Of a DNA stretch of 64,000 nt, positions 32,368-39,956 are shown in pieces. The notes beneath the pieces were generated by a model. It ran no database searches and had not been told where the DNA came from. It saw nothing but the letters and a program-made list of their open reading frames with translations. The translations under genes were made by a program, and so were the position numbers. Position 1 is the stretch's first letter; each line of letters begins with the position of its first letter. The stretch is from DASRHK01 sp963776465 (GTDB lineage: Bacteria > Pseudomonadota > Gammaproteobacteria > Nevskiales > Nevskiaceae), in assembly GCA_963776465.1 (NCBI GenBank), contig CAVZMV010000001.1:372001-436000 (forward strand). The letters run 5' to 3'.

Positions 32368-33796
32368 AGTACGCGGAGAACAGCCAGCAGATCGCGTCGC
32401 GCACGCGCACTGGCAGCGAGCGGGATTGCATCTCGGCGAGGGTGACGGCGCGCGAGCGGGCGCGGGCGTCCTCGAAGTGGCGCGTGATGCGGGCCACGAA
32501 GGACTGGTCGAAAACCTCCAGCATCAGCTCGAAGTTGAGCCGCAGGCTGCGCCCGTCCATGTTCGCCGAGCCGATCTGCGCGTAGTAATCGTCGACGATG
32601 AACAGCTTGGTGTGCGCGAACGGCGCCGGCGCGTAGTAGACCTTCACGTGCCGCTGCAGCAACTGCCAGAGCATCGTGCGCGTGGCCCAGTCCACCGGCG
32701 GATGATTGCTGTGCTCGGGCAGGACGACCGCGACCTCGATGCCGCGCAGCGCCGCCGATTGCAGCGCGCTGACGAGCTCCGGCGGCGGCAGGAAATAGGG
32801 CGTCATGATCAGCACGCGGCGGTGCGCGGTGGCGAGCGCGCCGAGCAGCACCATCATCAGCGCGGCGATGTCCAGGTTCGGGCCGTCGGTGATCACGCGG
32901 CAGACGGCCGTTCCCGCGTGCGCCTGACGCGACGGCGCGGGCTTCATGTTCTTGCCGGCGGCGAATCGCCAGTCCTCGGCGAACGCGCACTCCAGCTGGT
33001 GCACGACCGGCCCGGTGACGCGGAACTGCAGATCGGCGGTGCCGAGGTCGCCGCGCTCGACGACGTAATGCCGGTCGGCGATGTTCATGCCGCCGGTGAA
33101 CGCGACCTCGCCGTCGACCGAAAGGAGCTTGCGGTGATTGCGCAGGTTCACGTGCAGCATCGGTGGGAGCAGCCGCGGCGGCAGGAAGCGCGCGACCGAT
33201 ACGCCGAGCCCGCGCAGCATCGCCGCGGCGCTCGGGCGGTAATACGAATCGGCGACGCCGTCGACCAGCACCCGCACCTCGACGCCGCGCGTCTGCGCCG
33301 CCACCAGGGCGGCGACGAACTGCTTGCCGGCGGCGCCGCCGTCGAAGATGTACGAGGCCAGGCAAATCGTGCGCTGCGCGCGATCGATGGCCTGCAGCAT
33401 CGCGGGATACGCCTCTTCGCCGTTGACCAGCGGCTCGACCAGGTTGCCGGCGACCAGCGGACAGCCCGCCATCGCCTCGCCGATGCGCACCAGCTCCTGC
33501 ATCTCCGCTTCGGCGACGCCGGGCACGCGCGGCAGCAGCGCCGGCGCGCCGACGATCATGCCGCGCCTGGGCTCGGTGCCGACGATGCGCCGCGCGGTCA
33601 TGCGGATGCGGTTGATGCCGAACCAGTAGTAGAGCAGCGGTCCGGCCAGCGGGAACAGCACGCAGACCGCGATCCAGCCCCAGGCTGCGCGCGGATCGCG
33701 CTTGGTCAGCAGCGCGTGCCCGCCGGTGAAGATCGCCAGCGCGGCGACGAGCGCGAGCAGCAGCACCTGGAGGAGCGCCGGGCTCGCCTCGGTCAT
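32363..33796 (-). CDS. cls: cardiolipin synthase, phospholipase D superfamily
   Basis: Two N-terminal helices (LLQVLLLALVAALAIFTGG and WGWIAVCVLFPLAGPLLYYWFG) anchor a PLD-type enzyme with two HKD motifs: NHRKLLSVDG (HxKx4D, near residue 222) and HTKLFIVDDYYAQIGSANMD (near 403). It joins phosphatidylglycerol molecules into cardiolipin at the inner membrane. ATG 33796 gives 477 residues, normal for Cls. The start overlaps the stop of the upstream EEP gene by four bases. Its stop codon lies in a GTAGGAG repeat. Confidence 0.9.
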   Translation of the reverse strand: MTEASPALLQVLLLALVAALAIFTGGHALLTKRDPRAAWGWIAVCVLFPLAGPLLYYWFGINRIRMTARRIVGTEPRRGMIVGAPALLPRVPGVAEAEMQELVRIGEAMAGCPLVAGNLVEPLVNGEEAYPAMLQAIDRAQRTICLASYIFDGGAAGKQFVAALVAAQTRGVEVRVLVDGVADSYYRPSAAAMLRGLGVSVARFLPPRLLPPMLHVNLRNHRKLLSVDGEVAFTGGMNIADRHYVVERGDLGTADLQFRVTGPVVHQLECAFAEDWRFAAGKNMKPAPSRQAHAGTAVCRVITDGPNLDIAALMMVLLGALATAHRRVLIMTPYFLPPPELVSALQSAALRGIEVAVVLPEHSNHPPVDWATRTMLWQLLQRHVKVYYAPAPFAHTKLFIVDDYYAQIGSANMDGRSLRLNFELMLEVFDQSFVARITRHFEDARARSRAVTLAEMQSRSLPVRVRDAICWLFSAYL

Positions 33797-34593
33797 GCCG
33801 CCAGCGGGACGGTGATATCCGCGGCCAGCGGCCGGTGATCGGAGAACGTGTGCGGCAGCGCGACCAGGCTTTCGACCTTGATGTCGGGCGACACCAGGAT
33901 GTGATCGAGCGAGCGGCTCGGCTTCCAGCTCGGGAACGTCGCCGGCGTGCCGGCCGACACCCACAGGCCCGAGCGCAGCAGGCCGGCGTGCGTGCGCAGC
34001 TTCTCCGGCCCGCAGTTGAGGTCGCCGATCAGCACCGAGGGTCTTGCGTGCGGCACCAGGTCGGCGAGGAAGTGCAGCTGCCGGCGCTGCGTGCGCGGGC
34101 CCAGCGACAGGTGCGCAACCAGCAGCGTCAGGTCGCCCCACTCCGCGTCGAGCTGGATGGTCATCGCGCGCCGGCCCGGGATGCTCGACGGCAGCACGTG
34201 CTCGACCGTGTTCACCGGCTGACGGCGCGACAGGTAACCCAGGCAGTGCCGGGCCACGGGCTTCAAGTCCCGCGTCACCGACAGGCCGAAGTGGCTGAAG
34301 CCCGCTTTCTCGGCCAGGTATTCCATCTGGTTGACGTAGTGGCTGCGCAGGCTGCCGGCGTCGGCTTCCTGGATGGCGACGAAGTCGTAGTCGCGCATCA
34401 GCTCGGCGATGCGGTCCAGGTTGTAGTGCATCGTCGGCGACGGCAGCACGTGGTGCAGCGCGCGGGTGACGTAGTGCCCGTAGTGACGCGTGTGCATCCC
34501 GACCTGGATGTTGAACGACAGCAGCTTCAGGCGCGTCCGCTTGGGCTCCTGCACGGCAGCCTCGAAACCGCGGATCAGCGGGGCGTTGACCAT
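33793..34593 (-). CDS. endonuclease/exonuclease/phosphatase (EEP) family protein
   Basis: The 266-residue sequence has LKLLSFNIQVGMHT (N-terminal core), FVAIQEADAGS (catalytic Glu), LLVAHLSLGP, VLIGDLNCGP (Asp/Asn pair) and SLDHILVS…TFSDHRPLAAD (His dyad). It has no signal peptide. Coupling by an ATGA overlap to cls suggests a membrane-lipid phosphodiesterase role, as seen for EEP proteins beside Cls in other genomes; that is inference. Confidence 0.82.
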   Translation of the reverse strand: MVNAPLIRGFEAAVQEPKRTRLKLLSFNIQVGMHTRHYGHYVTRALHHVLPSPTMHYNLDRIAELMRDYDFVAIQEADAGSLRSHYVNQMEYLAEKAGFSHFGLSVTRDLKPVARHCLGYLSRRQPVNTVEHVLPSSIPGRRAMTIQLDAEWGDLTLLVAHLSLGPRTQRRQLHFLADLVPHARPSVLIGDLNCGPEKLRTHAGLLRSGLWVSAGTPATFPSWKPSRSLDHILVSPDIKVESLVALPHTFSDHRPLAADITVPLAA

Positions 34594-34699
34594 GGCCCCA
34601 TTCTAGAATGCGGGACGGGTGCGGACGGTCCGCCGGCGCTCATAGATAAAACATCACCAAGGTCCGATGCCAGGAGGCCCGGATCACTACACTGCCGGC

Positions 34700-34705
34700 T
34701 ATAAA
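34700..34705 (+). promoter_or_regulatory. possible -10 box for gene 34777
   Basis: TATAAA at 34700-34705 lies 15-20 bases before GGGAG-rich leader DNA. If used, transcription would begin inside the longest possible reading frame, which argues for the GTG start at 34777 rather than the ATG at 34705. Confidence 0.35.
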
Positions 34706-34776
34706 TGACTGCCCTGCCTCGCTACCAGCTCCCGCCCCGCACGGGGAGGGCCAACGGCTTTGCCGGGAGAAATCCG

Positions 34777-35643
34777 GTGACCATGGCACCTGAAGGCTCA
34801 GGCGCACGCAGCGCGCGCACGCTCACCAATCGTGAGGCGGCGATGCTGTACGGCCAGGGATGGGAGTGCTCCGAGACGGGCGCCCAGGTCTGGCAGCGCC
34901 TGACGCTGAGCGCCACCGCCCCGGCCGAGCTCGCCGGCGAGGAGCAGACGATTGCCCGCGCAGTGCGCCTGCTGCGGCGCCGACGGCTGGAGGTGCAGTT
35001 CGGCACCGAGCAGCTGCAGGGACGCCTCTCCAGCCTGCGCGCCAATCCGCTGATGCGTCTGGCCGCGCGCAAGACCTACGCGGAGCTGCAGGCGCAGCTG
35101 GCGTTGCACCAGCAGATGGTCAAGGAGCTGCCGCAGGCGCCCGAGATCCACCGCCTGGATCCGGACGCCGACAGCGGCCTGCCGAGCAATGCAATGAAGG
35201 TCGGCGCCTCGGTCTGGTACGTCAACCGCAAGACCCAGCAGCTGTTCTCCTGCGAGATCACCGGCGTCGCCATCGAGAAGCTCGACGGCTCGACGCTGGT
35301 CTACGAGACGCTCGGCGCGGTTCAGGACGGCAAGCCCATCCGCCGCACCTGCGCCCACCGCATGGACGGCCTGAAGACGCTCGGCGCCCCCGAGACCGCC
35401 TTCATGGATCCGCTGACGGCGCGCGACTACCTGAAGATGATCGCGCCAACGCCGGCGCCGGAAGAAGCACCCGCCGCGGCGGTGCCCGCCGCCCAGGTGA
35501 TTCCGATCAAGGCCGTCGTCGCCGCGGCCGCGCCCCAGGCCGAGCCTCCGCCGTCGGAGCCGCAGGCAGCGGCACCGGACCTGTCGGATCCGGATCTGCA
35601 CTCGATCGCCACCGCGCCGTTCGACGAGTCGCTGCTGCGCTGA
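34777..35643 (+). CDS. hypothetical protein with central beta domain and Ala/Pro-rich tail
   Basis: From GTG 34777, seven bases after GGGAGA, the product has 288 residues. An ATG at 34705 would add 24. Visible parts are a helical N-terminal region with REQL-type repeats (AVRLLRRRRLEVQFGTEQLQGR, AELQAQLALHQQMVKEL), a beta-rich centre (SVWYVNRKTQQLFSCEITGVAIEKLDGSTLVYETLG) and an Ala/Pro tail ending DESLLR. No family is recognised. It is transcribed away from the EEP gene and ends at a GTAGGAG repeat. Confidence 0.65.
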   Translation: MTMAPEGSGARSARTLTNREAAMLYGQGWECSETGAQVWQRLTLSATAPAELAGEEQTIARAVRLLRRRRLEVQFGTEQLQGRLSSLRANPLMRLAARKTYAELQAQLALHQQMVKELPQAPEIHRLDPDADSGLPSNAMKVGASVWYVNRKTQQLFSCEITGVAIEKLDGSTLVYETLGAVQDGKPIRRTCAHRMDGLKTLGAPETAFMDPLTARDYLKMIAPTPAPEEAPAAAVPAAQVIPIKAVVAAAAPQAEPPPSEPQAAAPDLSDPDLHSIATAPFDESLLR

Positions 35644-35655
35644 GCGCTTCGAATT

Positions 35656-35707
35656 TGTAGGAGGGGCTGTTCGCCCCGACCTGTCGCGGCTAACAGCCGC
35701 TCCTACA
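35656..35707. repeat. GTAGGAG palindromic repeat, copy 3
   Basis: TGTAGGAGGGGCTGTTCGCCCC…GCGGCTAACAGCCGCTCCTACA, with the outer inverted arms and two inner hairpins. It includes the TAG stop (35703-35705) of the minus-strand receiver-kinase gene and sits between two convergent genes. Confidence 0.8.
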
Positions 35708-36857
35708 AGGGTAGCGACACCACCATCGTCGTGCCCTGCCCCTTGATCGACTCGGCGTGGATGCGCCCGCCATGCACCTCGGCGACGCGCCGGCAGATCG
35801 CAAGGCCGATGCCCGTGCCCGGGAACTGATCCTGGCTCTCCGCGACGCGGCGGAACGGCTCGAAGATCTCGCCCAGATGCTCGGCGTCGATGCCGATGCC
35901 GCAATCGCTGACGCGGATCTCCCACGCCGACGCGGCTTGCCGCGCCTGGATCTCCACCACCGGCTGCTCGCCCGGCTGGAACTTGATGGCGTTGTCGATG
36001 AGGTTGGCGAACAGCTGCGTGAGCAGGCTGGCGTTGCCGGTCACGGTCGGCAGCGGCGGGCGACGGATCTGCGCATGGCGCTGGTCGACCGCCGCGCACA
36101 CGCGCTGGCACGCGGCCTTGACCACCGCGTCCAGGCTCACCGGCGTCATCGACGCGGCCACGCGCCCGATGCGCGAATACTCCAGAAGGTCGCGGACCAG
36201 GTGCTCCATGTCGCGCGCGCCGCTGAGCATGCTCGATAAGAGCGGCGCGGTGCCGGGCGGAAGCCGGCCGGCCGCGCGCGAGGCGAGCAGCTCGCCGAAG
36301 CCGACGACGCTGCGCAAAGGCGCCTGCAGATCGTGCGAGACCACGTAGGCGAAGCGCTCCAGCTCGCGGTTGCTCGACTCCAGCTGCTGGCGGCGCTCGT
36401 CCATCTGCCGCAGCAGGCGGTAGGTGCGCAGCGCCGCGCTGACCAGCACGTTGAGGCGCTCGAAGGTGAGCTCGGTCTTGGTGCGGTAGTCGTCGATCTC
36501 GTAGCGGGCGATGACGTCCAGCGCCGGCGCCTGGCCGGGTTGGCCGGTGCGCAGCACGATGCGTGTGTGCGCGTTGTCCATCTCCTCGCGCACGAAGCGC
36601 ACGAAGTCGAAGCCGGCGTGCTCGGTCTCCATCACCACGTCGAGCAGCACCAGCGCGATGTCAGGGGTCTGCGCCCAGATCTGCCGGGCCTCGCGATCCG
36701 ACATGGCGATCAGGATCTGCAGCGGCCGTCCGTCCATCTCGAAGTCGCTGAGCGCCAGGCGCGTGACGGCGTGCACCTCCGGGTCGTCGTCGACCACGAG
36801 CAGGCGCCAGGGCGCCGGCGCGGGCGTCGGCGCCTGGGGGCGGATCGGTTCGGGCAT
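35703..36857 (-). CDS. receiver-histidine kinase (REC-HisKA-HATPase)
   Basis: The N-terminal receiver has LLVVDDDPEVHA and phospho-Asp in ALVLLDVVMETEH (near residue 73). The kinase has VVSHDLQAPLRSVVGFGE (H near 171), NLIDNAIKFQP (N box), VSDCGIGID and GTGIGLAICRRV (G boxes). ATG at 36857 is two bases after the upstream stop. It is soluble, so its input comes by phosphotransfer or partner proteins. It is the last gene of the TonB-receptor operon, 384 residues, and its stop lies in a repeat. Confidence 0.88.
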   Translation of the reverse strand: MPEPIRPQAPTPAPAPWRLLVVDDDPEVHAVTRLALSDFEMDGRPLQILIAMSDREARQIWAQTPDIALVLLDVVMETEHAGFDFVRFVREEMDNAHTRIVLRTGQPGQAPALDVIARYEIDDYRTKTELTFERLNVLVSAALRTYRLLRQMDERRQQLESSNRELERFAYVVSHDLQAPLRSVVGFGELLASRAAGRLPPGTAPLLSSMLSGARDMEHLVRDLLEYSRIGRVAASMTPVSLDAVVKAACQRVCAAVDQRHAQIRRPPLPTVTGNASLLTQLFANLIDNAIKFQPGEQPVVEIQARQAASAWEIRVSDCGIGIDAEHLGEIFEPFRRVAESQDQFPGTGIGLAICRRVAEVHGGRIHAESIKGQGTTMVVSLPL

Positions 36858-36859
36858 GT

Positions 36860-37819
36860 TCACGACGACGGCGTGGCTTCCGCCATGCGGCACAGGTTGG
36901 CGTAGGCGATGCCGACGTTGCGGTAGAACAGCTCGAGCAGCCGCTGGTCGTTGAGCGACAGCGGTGTCTCCGCCGCGACGTAGAACACCAGGTCCTGCGG
37001 GCCGGGCTGGAACCCGACGATGTGGTCGGACCCGTAGATCAGGCCGTGCGTGCTGGTGGCCGTGCGGATGCGCTCGGTGACCGCGGTCGGCAGCGTCTCG
37101 CACGCGTTGGTGCCGACGAACGACTCGAACGCGCCGGTGCCGGCGACGATCTTGTAGTTCTCCTCCGGCGGACGGCCGGCAGCGGCGACGCCCGAGGTGT
37201 GCATCATCAGCGCGTCGCTCTCCACGAACAGCAGCGCGATCAGCTGCTCGAGCACACCCTGCGCGAAGCGCTCCAGCGAGTGGATCTCGAAGAGCTGCGC
37301 GGTGGACTGGATGATCTTCTCCAGGCCGCGGCGATTGGCCTCCAGCGCGATCAGGTCTCGGTAGGTCGACAGGCTGGTGAAGACCGCGGTGTACAGCCGC
37401 TCCCAGGTCAGCTCGGTCTTGTGCATGTAGCCGTTGATGTCGTAGCGCGTGATCACCTCCATCTCCGGCGCCTGCCCGGGCTGGCCGGTGCGCAGGATGA
37501 TGCGCGTGAACTTGTTGCCGAGCGTGTTGCGCACGTACTGCACGACGTCCAGGCCGGCGGTCTCGCTCTCCATCACCACGTCGAGCAGGATCAGCGCGAT
37601 GTCGCGGTGCTGCTCGGCCAGCAGCGCCTTGGCTTCGCGCGCGGAATGCGCGTGCAGGAAGGTGAGCGGGCGCCCGGCGAAGGTGAAGTCGTCCAGCGCC
37701 AGCGTGCTGACGGTGTGGACCTGCTCCTCGTCGTCGACGATCAGCACCGTCCAGCCGGGACGGCCGACGTGCGGGATGAATCCCTCAGGCGCGGGCGAAG
37801 CTTGCGTGTGCTCGTTCAT
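36860..37819 (-). CDS. receiver-DUF3369 response regulator
   Basis: The receiver has TVLIVDDEEQVHT and phospho-Asp in ALILLDVVMESETAG (near residue 79), and the linker VEVITRYDINGYMHKTELTWERLYTAVFTSLSTYRDL. The rest, LEKIIQSTAQLFEIHSLERFAQGVLEQL…, is the DUF3369 domain (319 residues total). DUF3369 proteins pair with histidine kinases in several bacteria; the output is unclear because no DNA-binding or cyclase domain is present. Its start overlaps the 3' end of the kinase gene by 35 bp. Confidence 0.85.
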   Translation of the reverse strand: MNEHTQASPAPEGFIPHVGRPGWTVLIVDDEEQVHTVSTLALDDFTFAGRPLTFLHAHSAREAKALLAEQHRDIALILLDVVMESETAGLDVVQYVRNTLGNKFTRIILRTGQPGQAPEMEVITRYDINGYMHKTELTWERLYTAVFTSLSTYRDLIALEANRRGLEKIIQSTAQLFEIHSLERFAQGVLEQLIALLFVESDALMMHTSGVAAAGRPPEENYKIVAGTGAFESFVGTNACETLPTAVTERIRTATSTHGLIYGSDHIVGFQPGPQDLVFYVAAETPLSLNDQRLLELFYRNVGIAYANLCRMAEATPSS

Positions 37820-39396
37820 GCTCGGTGTGTGCCTGTTGTGAATGGGTGCCGCTGGGGAAGCGGACGGTGAATTGCGCCCCCTTGCCGGGGCTGCTGGCGA
37901 CGGTGATCTGCCCGCCCAGCACCTGCGTCACCAGGTTGTAGACGATGTGCATGCCAAGGCCGCTGCCCCCGGAGCCGCGCCGGGTGGTGAAGAACGGGTC
38001 GAAGATGCGCGCCAGGTTCTCCGGCGGCATGCCGGCGCCGTCGTCGGCGTAGACCAGCTCGATGTTGCCGCCCGACTCGGTGACGCGGATGTCGATGCGG
38101 CCCGCCTGCTCGGGCGCGAAGGCGTGGATCAGCGAGTTGCTGATGAGGTTCGTCAGGATCTGCGCCAGCGCGCCGGGATAGCTGTCGGCGCTGAGCGTGT
38201 CGCTGCACTGCAGGGTGACGTTCTGCCCCGACTTGCGCAGCCCGGGCCCGAGGCTGATCAGGACCTCCTCGATGTACTTCCTGAGGCCGAAGCGCCGGCG
38301 CTCGCCGCTGGACTGGTCGACCGCCACCTGCTTGAAGCTGCGGATCAGGTTGGCCGCCCGCTCCAGGTTGGCGAGGATGATGCGCGTGGCCTCGTCGGCG
38401 ACCGACACGAAGCGGTCGACGTCCGCGGGCGTCATCGCCCCGGAAGCGTGCTTCTGCTTGAGCTGCCCGGCCTTGGCCTGCAGCGTCGAGGCCGCAGTGA
38501 CGCCGACGCCGACCGGCGTGTTGATCTCGTGCGCCACGCCTGCCACCAGCGCGCCGAGCGAGGCCATCTTCTCGCTCTGCACGAGCTGCGCCTGGGCGTC
38601 GCGCAGCCGCGCCAGCGTGCTCTGCAGGTCGGCGTTGGCGGCGGTCTTCTGCGCCACCTCCGCCTGCAGCGCGTCGCGCGCCTGGCGGATCTCCTGCTGC
38701 TGGCTGCCGATCTGCGTCAGCATGTGGTTGAAGTCCTCGACCAGGCGGCCGATCTCGCCCTGCCCGCCCGAGGCGACCTGCACGTCGGTACTGGCCGGTC
38801 TCGGACACGCGCCGCGCGCTGCCCGCGAGCGCCACGATCGGGCGCGAGATGCGCCCCTGCATGCGCCAGGCGATGGCGAGGCTGATGAAGAAGGACACGC
38901 CCATGATCGCGAGCGTGATCGCGACCTGGTTGCGCAGCGTGTGCTGCAGGGGCTCGAGCGTCTGCGTCAGCGCCAGCACGCCGGCCGACTCGCCGCGCAG
39001 CACCATCGGCCGCACCAGAGTCTGCGATTCGCCGACCCGGTGCAGGCCAGGGGCCTGCGGCCGCTGCGGGCACTTGGCCGTGCCGTAGCTGGCGAACGCG
39101 CCGTCCTCGCCGTCGCTGGCGTACAGGCAGGCGCTCTGGATCTCGGGCTTGGCGCGCAGCGCTGCCAGGGTTTCCGTCGCCGCCTTGCGATCGCCGAACA
39201 CCAGTCCCGCGCTGGCCGTGTCGGAGATGATCTGCGCCACCGCGTCGAGGTCGCGCTCGAAGTTGGCGCGGGCGTTGCCCCAGGCGTAGGCGATCAGCGC
39301 CGCCGCCGACAGCACCAGGCCGGCCACGCTCGACAGCACCGCCATCGTGGTGAGCTGCCCGCGGATCGAGGTCTCGCGCACGGCTGCCCCGCTCAC
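37785..39396 (-). pseudogene. CHASE8-like/HAMP sensor histidine kinase with a frameshift
   Basis: Two frames together make one kinase. The first has a transmembrane helix (LTTMAVLSSVAGLVLSAAALIAYAWG), a periplasmic part like CHASE8 (FERDLDAVAQIISDTASAGLVFGDRKAATETL), a second helix and the HAMP start (ISRPIVALAGSARRV). At about 38787-38797 the frame shifts by one base, and the second continues QVASGGQGEIGRLVEDFNHML with GVAHEINTPVGV (H-box) and GLGMHIVYN. GTG 39396 overlaps the stop of the upstream YfiR gene. A one-base indel could be real or an error; intact neighbours favour error or recent mutation. Confidence 0.75.
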
Positions 39397-39956
39397 TCGC
39401 GTACCACGCGCGCGACGTTGAGCAGGTGCGAGGACATCTGCAGATGCTCGCGCTCGGCGAGCGCGACGTTGATCTCGAACCGGACCTTGCGCTCCTCCAG
39501 GAAGAAGCGGATGGCGCCGGTGCGCAGCGTGTCGCCGCCCTCGTAGACCGTCAGCACGCTGGCGCCGGCCAGCGACTCCAGCGACGAAGCCAGCCGGCTG
39601 GGCTCGACCGTGCCGAGGTAAGCGACGTGGCACTCGCGCATCGCGTCGACGCGCTGCACCCGCCGCACGACGACCCTCTGCGTGTCGATGGTCTTGCCTT
39701 GCAGCACTTCGTCGAGCGCCGGCGCCAGCGGGTCGTTCTCCAGGATGCAGAACAGGATGGCTTTGTCGCCGGGCGTGAGCTTGGGCGGCGGCCAGGTGAC
39801 GAAGCGCGCGAAGTTGAAGAGATACGCCGCCTTGATCTGCTGCACGCGGTCGACTTCGCCGCCAGCGCCCCAGGCAAGTGCAGGCGCGGCGATCGCGCAG
39901 GCCAGCAGCAGGCCGGCGAAGCGGGTGCCCATGCGGGTGGAAGCGCCCTTCTTCAT
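39393..39956 (-). CDS. YfiR family periplasmic protein (DUF4154)
   Basis: A signal peptide (MGTRFAGLLLACAIAAPALA, starting at the second Met) is followed by QIKAAYLFNFARFVTWPP, the highly typical YfiR/DUF4154 opening, and later GASVLTVYEGGDTLRTGAIRFFLEERKVRFEINVALAEREHLQMSSHLLNVARVV. YfiR represses the diguanylate cyclase YfiN through its periplasmic CHASE8 domain. Here the neighbour carrying a CHASE8-like domain is a histidine kinase. It overlaps the receptor stop (39953) and the kinase start, so all are translationally coupled. Confidence 0.88.
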   Translation of the reverse strand: MKKGASTRMGTRFAGLLLACAIAAPALAWGAGGEVDRVQQIKAAYLFNFARFVTWPPPKLTPGDKAILFCILENDPLAPALDEVLQGKTIDTQRVVVRRVQRVDAMRECHVAYLGTVEPSRLASSLESLAGASVLTVYEGGDTLRTGAIRFFLEERKVRFEINVALAEREHLQMSSHLLNVARVVRE

